From Candidatus Villigracilis affinis (GTDB lineage Bacteria > Chloroflexota > Anaerolineae > Anaerolineales > Villigracilaceae): a stretch of DNA of 35,364 nucleotides. This document shows positions 25,597 to 34,454 of the stretch, piece after piece. The stretch covers positions 1-35,364 of the forward strand of contig JADKEA010000009.1 in assembly GCA_016718275.1 (NCBI GenBank), read 5' to 3'. The position numbers were made by a program, and so were the translations under genes. Each line of letters starts with the position of its first letter. Position 1 is the first letter of the stretch. The notes under the pieces were generated by a model that saw only the letters and a list, made by a program, of their open reading frames with translations, had not been told where the DNA came from and did no database searches.

Positions 25597-28500
25597 ATGG
25601 CATCCATCCCGATCAGTAAGACCAAGATCATTCCGCCGCGCCGCCGCGCCGAGTTGCTCACCCGCAAACGGCTGGTGGATTTTTTGTTCGATTCGCTGGA
25701 TAAAAAACTTATTCTGGTATCCGCTCCTGCTGGGTATGGAAAAACATCCCTGTTGATCGATTTTGCAAATCAAAGTGACCTGGCCTGCTGCTGGCTTGCG
25801 CTGGATGAAATGGACCGCGAGCCGCAGCGTTTTATTGCTTATCTGATCGCGGCGCTTGCCGAGCGTTTCCCGGGTTTTGGGAAGCAATCCGCGTCCATGC
25901 TTGGCAATCTGACCTCGCTTGAGCAGGACATGGAAAGGATGCTGGTGACGCTGGTCAATGAGGCCTACGAGCACATCCATGAGCATTTTATTTTTGTCTT
26001 CGACGATTTCCATATTGTTGAAAATGTGCAGCCGATCCAGGCTTTTTGAATCGCTTCATCCAGCTTGTGGATGAAAACTGTCATGTGATCATCTCTTCGC
26101 GTGTACTCACCAGCCTTCCAGATCTGCCGCTGATGGTGGCGCGTGACCAGGTGGGTGGTTTGGGTTTTGCCGATCTCGCGTTCGCCATGGATGAGATCCA
26201 GGCGTTGCTGGCTCAGAATAACAATCTGCATATTTCCGATGATGAAGCGCGAAAAATGATCGAGATGACTGAAGGCTGGATCGCTGGCTTGCAGTTCTCA
26301 GGGAGCGGCACCCTGCCCACATCGCAAACCGGAGTGGGGCTTTCAGATTTTCTCAACCAACAGGTGTTGGACCGCCAGCCCGCAGCGTTGCGCGATTTTA
26401 TCCTGCGTACTTCCATGCTTGGCGAGTTTGACGCGGGGCTTTGTCAGACGGTTCTTTCCCCATTGTATGAAGAGCCGCAGAACTGGCAGGGACTGATCAG
26501 TTCTGTCGTGCAAAACAACCTCTTTGTTTTGCCTGTCGGTACCGATGGCAGGTGGCTGCGTTACCATCATCTTTTCCGTGATTTCCTGCGGAAAAAATTC
26601 GAGTCGACACACCCTGATGAGGTCAGGCCGATTCTGGCGCGGCTTGGTCATGCCTATGAAGATATGGCAGAGTGGGAGAAAGCTCACTACATTTACAAAC
26701 AGTTGAACGACAATCAAGTCCTGGTCGCGATGATCGAGCGCGCCTCGAAGGATATGATCGTGCATATGAAAGTGACATTGGAGTCGTGGTTGAACGACCT
26801 GCCTCCATCCATGCTGCGATCTCATCCCGAGCTGCTTTCCATTCGCGGTGTCATTGCCTCTTCCCGCGGCAATATGCACGAAGGTCTGGCGCTGTTGGAT
26901 CAGGCGGCGCAGACCTTCCGCAAGAATGAGAACATCGAGGGACTGGCCCGCACTTTGGTTCGGCGCGGTATTGTTCAGCGTACTTTGGGCGAATTCGATG
27001 CATCCGTACGCGATGCCGATGAAGTGATCGGTCTGACCGAAATGCGGGATGATCTGCAGTTTCTATTTGCGGAGGCTTTGCGGGTAAAAGGCCTGGCCTT
27101 GTATCGGTTGGGGCAGGCGCGGCAGGCGGTTGAATTCCTGGATAATTCGTTAAATATTTACCTGCGCCTGAACGATGTTTCCAGCATCCCGATCCTGTAT
27201 ATGGAAACGGGTATGGCATACCAAACCCTCGGAAATTATTCCGAGGCGGGCGTCTCCTATGAAAAAGCGCTTCAAATTTGGAAAAGCAAAGGCGACCTGT
27301 TATGGCAGGCCATCTTATTGAATAACCTTGCCATCCTCCATCAGGCATACGGTGAATATGAAAAGGCCGCCGTTGCATTCGAAGATGGACTGATTTGCGC
27401 CCAACGCAGTGGATCCACCCGCATGCAGGCGCTGATCTCGACCGGGCTGGGTGACTTGTATACCGAGTTGGAGGATTTTGGCGTGGCGCAGAGTAATTAT
27501 CGCCACGGTGAGGAAATCGCCCGCAGGATCGATGAACGTTTTCTTATTTTCTACCTGAGCGTAGCCCAGGCCGGATTGGCCTTGTTGCAAAAAGACCCCA
27601 CTGAGGCACTCCAGACTCATTAACGAAGAGCAGGAGTTGATCCGTTCCAATGCTTCGTTATATGAGAAGGGTCTCCTAAAATGGCCCTTGGTCGCCTGTC
27701 TCTGCTGCAAGGAATCCCTCCGCTGCCGTGCAGGAGTTGGAGGAGGCAATCGGTTGTTTCTCCGAAGATGGACGAAAACTGGAAGGAGATACCTGCCGTG
27801 TCTGGCTGGCAGCGGCGTATCACGCATCGAAGAATGGCGGGATGATCGGTCAGACCATCAAACCCATTGCAGATGGCCGCGGACAGGTTATTCATCCCAC
27901 CCTGATCGCGATTCATCAGGCACACGAATGGTTGAGCGGATTGCAATCCAATCATGAAGTCGGGCGCATGGTCGGTGACCTGCTGACCCGTGCCGGCCGT
28001 CTCGCGGCGAAATTGCCAGCCACCCGTCGTCAGCTTCACCGTATGGCGCATGTCGTGCAGATGCCCAATCCGCACATGATCATTCAATCCTTTGGGCACG
28101 CGCTGGTGGGTGTGGGCGGAAAAACATTATCGCTTTCAGACTGGCAGACCCAATCTGTACGTGACCTGTTCTTTTTCTTCCTCACTACCCCAAGGCCGCT
28201 TACCAAGGAACAGATCTCCGAGATCCTCTGGCCTGAAATGGATGAGCCGCACAAACTGAAGTTACGCTTCAAAAACGAGATCTACCGTCTGCGCCGCGCG
28301 GTCGGGCAGGAGATCGTGGCTTATGAAGATGCGCTGTACAAATTCAACCGCTCCCTCGATTTTGAGTACGATGTCGAAGCGTTCGAAGCATTCCTCTCCC
28401 GCGCCAGGTCCACGACCGACCCCATGAAGCAGATCGAATATTATCAAACGGCCGTTGACCTTGTGCATGGCCCCTTTCTCGAAGACATCTACGCCGACTG

Positions 28501-28798
28501 GGTGATGCTCGAACGCGAGCGCCTCAGCCAGGTCTATCTTTCGACGCTTATCACGCTGGGGGAGCTTCTTTACAAACAGGCCCAGTGGGAGCGTGCGCTG
28601 GCGGTCTGTCAGCGTGTGCTGGATTATGAGATTACTTTTGAAGCGGCGTATACCCTGTTGATGCAGATTTATCATCGCATGGGTGACCGCCCTGCAATCA
28701 TGCGTACCTACCAAACCTGTGAAGAGGTCATGCGGCGCGAACTTGGCCTGCCCCCCTCAAAAGAAACACAAGACCTATACAAACGCCTGATCTTGTAA
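25597..28798 (+). pseudogene. MalT-like STAND ATPase transcriptional activator with C-terminal wHTH-BTAD, frameshifted
   Basis: A regulator of about 1065 residues in pieces. First (25597-26049): STAND ATPase with Walker A SAPAGYGKTSLL and Walker B FIFVFDDFH. Second (26046-27623): the rest of the ATPase region and a long TPR array (EALRVKGLALYRLGQARQAV, AILHQAYGEYEKAAVAFEDG). Third (27728-28798): an OmpR-type winged helix and a BTAD domain (YDVEAFEAFLSRA, then RELGLPPSKETQDLYKRLIL). Breaks: a T run 26043-26047 one short; an extra C near 27613; an A run near 27675-27678 one short; one base missing near 27711. Repaired, the protein is continuous. Such activators need ATP and an inducer bound by the TPR part. 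No target operon is evident. Confidence 0.85.
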
Positions 28799-28821
28799 AA
28801 GAAATAACTCAAAATTCCCTA

Positions 28822-28867
28822 AAAACAGCCGTCCAAAAAACATTTTTGGACGGCTGTTTTCTTTTTT
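28822..28867 (+). terminator. Strong intrinsic terminator of the BTAD activator
   Basis: A perfect 18-bp stem (28822-28839 against 28843-28860) with an ACA loop is followed by CTTTTTT. It lies 24 bases after the stop. Confidence 0.92.
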
Positions 28868-28898
28868 AACTCAAGTTGCCACCTATCCGTTCAGACCT

Positions 28899-28977
28899 CC
28901 CTCACCCTAATTAATAGGATGGTTTCCCCCTCTCCCATTGGGACATCGTGCCCGTAGGGTAGAGGGCAGGGTGAGGG
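28899..28977. repeat. Imperfect palindromic interspersed repeat
   Basis: Outer arms CCCTCACCCT (28899-28908) and AGGGTGAGGG (28968-28977) are perfect complements. Inside lie CCCTCTCCC and GGGTAGAGGG, and a central GGGACATCGTGCCC. The nested arms and C/G-rich style fit a non-coding mobile palindromic repeat of the REP/MITE kind. No open frame is expected here. Confidence 0.55.
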
Positions 28978-28989
28978 GCGGAATCTAAT

Positions 28990-29013
28990 GTTTTGAAGCC
29001 TGTTTTGAAGCCT
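28990..29013 (+). repeat. Exact tandem 12-mer upstream of the DUF5317 cassette
   Basis: GTTTTGAAGCCT occurs twice with no gap (28990-29001, 29002-29013), 57 bases upstream of the first gene. Tandem direct repeats at this position are a common form of activator site; no convincing -35/-10 pair was found with it. Confidence 0.45.
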
Positions 29014-29070
29014 GGTGGCTCGTATCCTGTTTGCAACGAACCAAACTGATCGTAACAAAAAGGATGAACC

Positions 29071-29214
29071 ATGAAAAACCAACTCGCTTCCCTCGCTTTC
29101 TTTGCTCAGAAGATCGACCGCCAGCAAATCCAGTTGATTTTGGTGATTGTGTCATTGGCTGCGCTCCTCCTCGGCACCGGGGCTCCTTTGGATGGCGGCG
29201 AAGTTGGAAAATAA
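29071..29214 (+). CDS. 47-residue single-helix membrane peptide
   Basis: A small ORF with an AAAAAGGA ribosome site nine bases upstream. The product is MKNQLASLAFFAQKIDRQQ, then one hydrophobic helix (about residues 20-38, IQLILVIVSLAALLLGTGAP), then a GDG-type acidic, glycine-rich tail LDGGEVGK. It ends directly against the GTG start of the DUF5317 gene (TAA then GTG), so the two are certainly cotranslated. Function unknown. Short one-helix proteins of this style seem to accompany DUF5317 genes in Chloroflexota, which I recall rather than can show. Could be a membrane subunit or signalling peptide. Confidence 0.6.
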   Translation: MKNQLASLAFFAQKIDRQQIQLILVIVSLAALLLGTGAPLDGGEVGK

Positions 29215-29784
29215 GTGATCCTCCTGCTCTCCCTGCTGGCCGGGCTGGTCATTGGGCTGGCGTGGGCATACGGCCACAAAACCCCGTATCACCCTCCCCA
29301 ACTTGGGCATTTTGGGCTTGCCTTCACCGCCTACCTGCCGCAGTTTGTTGCCATCCAATTGCCCGCGCTTTTTCCAGACTGGCTGGACGCAGTTTGCCTG
29401 ACCCTCTCGCAGGCCCTGTTATTTGGGTTTGCCTGGCTAAACCGAAAAATTGTCGGTATGCCGATCCTGATCTGTGGCGTGGCCCTGAACCTGGCAGTAA
29501 TGGCAGCCAACAGCGGTTTCATGCCGATCAGCCCGCAAACAGCAAGCAGCCTGATCTCCGAAGAAGCACTGCTGGATATCCAGCCCGGTAGCCGCATCGG
29601 CCCAAAGGACATTCTCCTCCCTCCGCAGGATACTCGCCTCGAGTGGCTGGCGGATCGCTTCCTACCCGCGGCCTGGTTCCCCTACCAAGTGGCATTCAGC
29701 CTCGGTGACGTCTTTATCGCGATCGGCGCCTTTTGGATACTTGCCCGTCCGACTAATCATTTATCAGAAAATAGAGGACCATAA
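29215..29784 (+). CDS. DUF5317-type membrane protein
   Basis: A 189-residue protein starting with GTG at 29215, directly after the previous stop. It has about five membrane helices: residues about 2-18, 35-52, 55-72, 80-98 and 155-178. NLAVMAANSGFMPIS near residue 95 and LADRFLPAAWFP...FSLGDVFIAIGAFWIL at the end are the features of the DUF5317 family, whose role is unknown. A non-membrane stretch at about 100-150 (TASSLISEEALLDIQPGSRIG, in parts) links them. It lies in an operon with a c-di-GMP phosphodiesterase-type sensor, suggesting a membrane signalling function. An AGAGGA site for the next gene overlaps its last codons. Confidence 0.72.
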   Translation: MILLLSLLAGLVIGLAWAYGHKTPYHPPQLGHFGLAFTAYLPQFVAIQLPALFPDWLDAVCLTLSQALLFGFAWLNRKIVGMPILICGVALNLAVMAANSGFMPISPQTASSLISEEALLDIQPGSRIGPKDILLPPQDTRLEWLADRFLPAAWFPYQVAFSLGDVFIAIGAFWILARPTNHLSENRGP

Positions 29785-29786
29785 CT

Positions 29787-30065
29787 ATGCTCGCTCCATT
29801 TACTTATCAAAGGACAGTGTCTATCAAAGTCGCTCCGCAGCAAAGGACTTCGCATGGCATAAGCCGCGTTTTTTCAGCAGCATTGGTCAACAAACAATTT
29901 TGTGACCTGCTTCTTGAAGATCCAAACACAGCCCTGAACAAAGGCTACCTTGGCGAAGGATTCCCCCTCAGCAAAGAGGAACGCGACCTGATCGTTTCCA
30001 TCCGTGCCACTTCCCTTTCCGACCTGGCAAAACAGGTTAATCGTTCGTTGAGCAATAATTATTGA
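29787..30065 (+). CDS. 92-residue leader-peptide-like protein
   Basis: A small protein two bases after DUF5317, with AGAGGA upstream. Residues about 28-85 show the pattern FCDLLLEDPNTALNKGY, then GFPLSKEERDLIVSIRA and LSDLAKQVNRSL. The order F..LL.DP..AL...G..LS.EE..L is that of Nif11/nitrile-hydratase-type leader domains of ribosomally made peptides. There is, however, no Cys/Ser/Thr-rich core after it (only SNNY), and no maturation enzyme in the window. It may be a stand-alone helical adaptor domain used for protein contacts. The first 25 residues (YQRTVSIKVAPQQRTSHG) are basic. Its position between a membrane protein and an HD-GYP sensor suggests a link in that pathway. Confidence 0.6.
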   Translation: MLAPFTYQRTVSIKVAPQQRTSHGISRVFSAALVNKQFCDLLLEDPNTALNKGYLGEGFPLSKEERDLIVSIRATSLSDLAKQVNRSLSNNY

Positions 30066-30078
30066 TCTGCCTGCCTCA

Positions 30079-31631
30079 ATGAAACTTAGTCCTTCAAAGG
30101 TCCCACCACAGGCCATGGACATGTATAAATTGGCGCTTCCCTCAAACAAAATGATCACAGAAATTTCCCTGCAAAACATGCCAGATGCCAACCAGCAATT
30201 ATGGGCCATCTTTCAGGCCTTTGATGATCTGTTGTTCATCCTCGACTCCGATGGAACGATTTTGGATTTTAAAGCGGGCAGTATGACCAACCTGTACACC
30301 TCGCCCGGATAAATTCATGCTGCGGAGAATACAGGATGTCATGCCTGCGGATGTCGGCGCAAAGATCGAGGATGTGTTAAACAGGCATCGCGCAGAGGTC
30401 GGGTCACATTCTTTGAATACTCGCTTAAGTCCCAGATTGGCAAACGCTGGTTCGAATCGCGGCTGGTCACGCTCGCGAACGGGCAGATCATCATGCTGGT
30501 CCGTGATATCTCGCGGCACAAAACCTCTGAAGAGACGGTCATGCGCCAGTTCGGTCAATTGGCGGCCTTACGTTCCATAGACCTGGCCATCACCTCTGAA
30601 TCGCACCTGCAGCGGTGCTGTCAACCATCCTCGATCATGTGCGCGTGCAATTGAATGTCGATGCGGCCTGCATATTGTTGTTTGACCCGCAAACGCAGCT
30701 TCTCGAATTCGCGGCAGACGCGGGCTTTACCACCCAGGCGTTGCAGTATACCCGTCTGCAAGTCGGCGAGGAGTACGCTGGGAAGGCAGTGCTTGAACGA
30801 TCTGTACTTTATATCGACAATTTGATTTCACACCCTGCGGCATTTCAAAGATCGCCTTTTTTGATGCAGGAAGGCTTTATCGCTTATTACGCTGTTCCAC
30901 TGATCGCAAGAGGTCAGCCCGTGGGCGTGCTGGAAATTTTCCATCGCTCGCGGCTCGAAGCAGATCGTGACTGGCAAAACTACATGGAAACACTCGCGGG
31001 GCAGGCCGCCATCGCCATAGACAATGCCATGCTGTTCAAACATCTCCAGCGTTCCAACGCGGAATTGGTTCTCGCCTATGACAAGGTGATCGAAGGCTGG
31101 TCACGTGCGCTCGACTTGCGAAACAAGGAGACCGAGGAGCATTCCCGCCGTGTGACTGAATTGACCGTCCGGCTGGCAGAGCGGATGGGAATTGGTCGCA
31201 CTGAACTCACACACATTCACCGAGGCGCAATGCTGCACGACATTGGCAAGGTCGCGATCCCGGATAGCATCCTGCTCAAGCCCGGACCATTGACTGATGA
31301 AGAATGGACGATCATGCGGCGCCATCCATTGATCGCCGTGGAATTGCTCGCGCCCATTGAACACCTTGCGCCTGCGCTGGATATTCCCCGCTCTCACCAT
31401 GAAAAATGGAATGGCGAAGGATACCCGGATCGGCTTGCAGGCAAGGATATCCCGCTGGCCGCGCGAATTTTTGCTGTGGTGGATGTATTTGACGCCCTGA
31501 CCTCAAACCGCCCTTACAGACAGGGCTGGCCGACGAAAAAGGCCATTCAATACATCAAGGAACAGATCGGGATACATTTTGATCCGCATGTTGTGCCTGT
31601 GTTCATCGATATGATGAGCGGTCAGGCTTAA
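30079..31631 (+). pseudogene. PAS-GAF-HD-GYP cyclic-di-GMP phosphodiesterase-type sensor, frameshifted
   Basis: Rebuilt length is about 515 residues. A PAS domain comes first (QLWAIFQAFDDLLFILDSDGTILDFKAG, in parts, residues about 38-75, continuing MLRRIQDVMPADVG). A GAF domain follows (LNVDAACILLFDPQTQLLE) and then an HD-GYP domain with EEHSRRVTELTVRLAE, HDIGK near residue 385, HHEKWNGEGYPDRL and DVFDALTSNRPYR. All HD and GYP residues are present, so active hydrolysis of c-di-GMP is expected. Breaks: an extra G near 30307, a missing G near 30397 and a missing base near 30612. The part from 30615 to 31631 (338 residues) is intact and has GAF plus HD-GYP. It is the last gene of the cassette starting at 29071. 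Confidence 0.85.
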
Positions 31632-31675
31632 ATTCAACATACTGCTTTGCACGCAGGGGGAAAAGGGGATAGGGT

Positions 31676-31734
31676 GCGCTTCAACTTCTTGGGTGGCTGG
31701 TTAACATCGGAGAACGATGGCGAAGTTGAAGCGC
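31676..31734. repeat. Nested inverted-repeat element
   Basis: Outer arms GCGCTTCAACTTC (31676-31688) and GAAGTTGAAGCGC (31722-31734) are perfect 13-bp complements, extendable with mismatches. A smaller hairpin, CATCG-GAGAA-CGATG, lies inside. It sits in the space between the convergent HD-GYP and kinase genes. It may be a small non-coding repeat or a structured RNA. The rest of 31632-31818 shows no gene. Confidence 0.5.
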
Positions 31735-31818
31735 GCCTGGATATTTTGGGCAACAGTGGCAGGTATTTGTTGTTTGGAGCTTGTTTGAAAAGCCTGCTTT
31801 CTTTTTTGCAAAACACAA

Positions 31819-31860
31819 AACTGCGAAGATACAAAGAAAAAACTTTGTGCCTTCGCAGTT
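31819..31860 (-). terminator. Terminator of the histidine kinase gene
   Basis: AACTGCGAAG and CTTCGCAGTT, then an inner ACAAAG/CTTTGT, form a stem with a 2x2 internal loop and an A6 hairpin loop. On the minus strand TTTTGTGTTTTG follows the stem. It lies 27 bases past the kinase stop. Confidence 0.7.
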
Positions 31861-31887
31861 GAATTTAATGGCAGAATATATTTCAAT

Positions 31888-34133
31888 CTATAAGGGTGTG
31901 GGCTTCCAGGTGACTTGAATATGAGTTCCCATTCCGAGGTTCGAGTGGATGGATGCCTCCGCCCCGATCAACTGGGCGCGTTTTAAAATACCAGCCAGGC
32001 CGAAATGTTTTTGCTTGACAAGGGTGTCGATCCCCAGCCCATCTTTTGTCTCAAACCCATTTCCGTTATCTTCGACAGACAATGAAATTTCGTCTTCCAG
32101 CAGCCTGCCTGTGATTTGAACTATCTTCGCCTGTGCATGACGTACGGCATTTTCACAAGCCTCCTGAACCATGCGAAAGATATGTTCCTCCATGTTCCTG
32201 ATCTGATATCTTGAATCATCGGTTTCGATCTTCACAATGATCTCGATCTTTCCCTGATTGCGCTCTGTTAAGTGCCCGCCATTTCTTCTAGGGCAGGTTT
32301 TAGCCCCATACTCCAGCATGGGCGGGCGCAGATTGAAAATGATCTCACGGACCTGACTTGTCAACTTTTGATAGGCTTTTTGGAAAGCTGGCGTAACCTC
32401 CGCTTCGTCCAGATTCATGCGCAGGGCAGCCAGCTCATTGAGGATGCTATCGTGAAGCAGCAATGCCAGACGCATGCGCTCATCCTCGTATTGGCTGATG
32501 CCGTCCTGGTAGATGGATTTGAGATGTTCGGCTTGCAGCACATAACTTAATGCAATTGCGGTCTGGTTGGCGATGGATTGCAGGATCGGTATCTCTGCCT
32601 GGGGATAGTAATCGTCCGGGTCGCGGCGTCCGAGCAGCCAAAAGCCGATGAAAGAGTCACCAGCTTTGAGCGGAAGAATGAGGCGGATCCATTCGTCATC
32701 CGAGGAGAAAGCGGGGATGAATTTCCCGCTTCGTTCGACCAGTTGGCTGATTCTGCCTTCGTCTGGCATTTCTTCCGCTGAGACATTTTTGGCGAGCAGC
32801 GCCTTCAAGCTCCCATTGGAGGTTTGCATAAAGGCGAATTGACGAATGAACAAACTCGGAAAGACATCATTCTCAAGCAACAATAGAAGATCGTTAATGG
32901 ATGTGCTGGCTGCGATTCGGCTTGAAAAACTTTCCTGCAAATTTTGGTAGGGAAGTTTGATTCCGAGAAGATGTTGTTCTAAAAATGATTGAAAAGATGG
33001 AAAGATCTGGATCGAAGCGATCACAATTAATACTGTGATGCCAATGATCAGGATGATCATGTTTTCGAGTGTTGTGTCGATCAGCGTAATGGGGCGGATG
33101 AGAAGCGGAAGGGAAGCACTGATCAGAATCAGGAATGAATAAACCGAGATCAGCCGATTGGCGCGCAGCTCCATGCCGCCCAACTGACGGCGATAGATCG
33201 TGTAGTAGGCCAGCGGCATAAGCGGCAAAGCCAGAAAGGCGAGCGGAGCGATCTTTGATGCAATGTCGCTTATGCTGGAAACTGATTAGGGAATCACCAC
33301 CAGTAGAGTGGCGGTAAGTACCAGCGCAAGATCCCGCCGTTGATCGGGCTGCCGAAAGAAATGGACGCCCAGCAAGACAGCGCTCCCAGCCATCGCAAGC
33401 AGAAAACCAAGCGCATAAAGTCCACGTGGGGGGATTTGGAACAGCTCTGCTATTGCGAGCAGTAAACAGACTGCGTAGAAAAAATAGCCCAGCCATTTTT
33501 GAGGAAGGCGAAGCGGCTTTGGAAATACCCAATGCAGGTGCAGGTAAACCGGCAGCAATAACCATGCTGCTACATGCATCAGAATGGCCCCTTCCAGAAG
33601 ATGCCATGCAGATATCGAGCCGAATATCAGCCAGAGCCCCATCAGGTAAAGGCGGCAATGAACAATCTTCTGAGCGTTGAATTCTTTGGCCGTAATAAGA
33701 GTTGAGCCGCGAATCCAACCGCCCAAAATATGTAAGCCAGCCACCAGATATTGAAAAAACGAATATTGAATTCCAGTTGGTTGAAGCCCGGAATGACCCA
33801 GGGAATCGCGAGTTCCGTTCCGTTGCGATTGACAACAACGTTTATGGTATCCCCCGGTTTTACGCCTTTGAAGAAAGCCAGTCGGTTGTCTGCGTGGTAG
33901 TCATCCAGGCTGTTTGCCCCAACTCTCACCAAAACATCGCCTTCCTTCAGCGTGGGCTCGTTTTTGCCCTGGATATATACTGCAAGGATTTTTCCATCTG
34001 GCGGGTTGAAGCGGAAACCGATATAGGGGGCGTAGCCAAAAATGCCATACGTGAAAAACAATAAAACGAAAAGCACCGATAGAGACAGGAGAAGTTCAGA
34101 AACATTCCAGCGATTCGTGAGGTCTTTTTTCAT
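31888..34133 (-). pseudogene. Sensor histidine kinase (PDZ-like, multi-helix membrane, GAF, HisKA_3, HATPase), frameshifted
   Basis: About 745 residues when joined. From 34133: one helix (ELLLSLSVLFVLLFFTYGIFG), an outer PDZ-like domain (GKILAVYIQGKNEPTLKEGD, in parts; PGDTINVVVNRNGTEL), about seven further helices (33750-33080), a GAF domain (ILQSIANQTAIALSYVLQAE), the dimer/phosphorylation helix with RLALLLHDSILNELAALR (conserved His in LLHD), and the ATPase with QEACENAVRHA, EDNGNGFE and GLAGILKRAQLIGAEA. This is a NarX/DesK-type (HisKA_3) kinase. Breaks: one T short near 33648; an in-frame TAA at 33286-33288; a compensating pair, an extra G at 32311-32314 and a missing base near 32272. 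Pieces seen are 33642-34133, 33286-33744 and 31888-33228. The response regulator upstream (34455-35132) is the likely partner. Confidence 0.82.
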
Positions 34134-34176
34134 AATGTCCTCTGTAAAGTGGGGCTTTGATAAATTTTCAATTTAT

Positions 34177-34197
34177 AAGGAGGTGATTGGGATTATA
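34177..34197 (-). promoter_or_regulatory. -10 box and leader of the histidine kinase gene
   Basis: TATAAT (34192-34197, minus strand) lies 58 bases before the ATG at 34133, with only a weak -35. Directly after it the leader reads AATCACCTCCTT, the same as the 3' end of 16S rRNA, which is the complement of a Shine-Dalgarno. It could pair with the gene's own site (AGAGGA, near 34137). Confidence 0.45.
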
Positions 34198-34454
34198 GCG
34201 CAGGAATGAAACATTAAACCATAACCATTGTCCGTATTCCGACACAAGCGGAGTATTAACGGGTGGCACTTCGGCGCAAGCACGGTGCGAGAAACTGCGT
34301 CAGAAAACAGGCACCAGCCCCGGGCTTTGAAAGAGACGCAGGAGGCTCTCATCCAATGCGGGGCGGTGAGTGATTGAGTCGTTATTAAACTGTGGGGAAT
34401 TATTTCAAATGAGTCGCTTGCGCGGCCCGGTGGGTTGATTCATCTGTTCGAGGA
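34198..34454. other. Intergenic region between response regulator and kinase, possibly structured
   Basis: No gene is seen. CTGCGTC (34295-34301) and GACGCAG (34335-34341) are perfect complements. Between them, GGTGC (34284-34288) can pair with GCACC (34311-34315), and AGCCC with GGGCT at 34316-34326. Together they suggest a folded RNA, but it matches no riboswitch family I can name. It could be untranslated leader of the kinase mRNA or a small RNA on either strand. Confidence 0.35.

Noticed and set aside
30445..30465. GGTTCGAATC string like a tRNA T-loop
   Set aside because: It is in frame as WFES within the PAS-GAF gene, and no acceptor or anticodon stem is found around it.
31676..31734. 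Integron attC-like site
   Set aside because: The arms read CTTCAAC and GTTGAAG, which do not fit RYYYAAC/GTTRRRY at the outer base, and no integrase or cassette array is near.
31647..31862. 71-residue open frame between the HD-GYP and kinase genes
   Set aside because: It runs through an inverted repeat and the kinase terminator, has no ribosome site and resembles no protein.
34177..34187. A real Shine-Dalgarno on the plus strand (AAGGAGGTGAT)
   Set aside because: No start codon with an open frame follows at a suitable distance on the plus strand.
34262..34400. A cyclic-di-GMP or other known riboswitch
   Set aside because: The GACGCA string and GAAA loop resemble a c-di-GMP-I part by chance, but the other conserved segments are missing or out of order.
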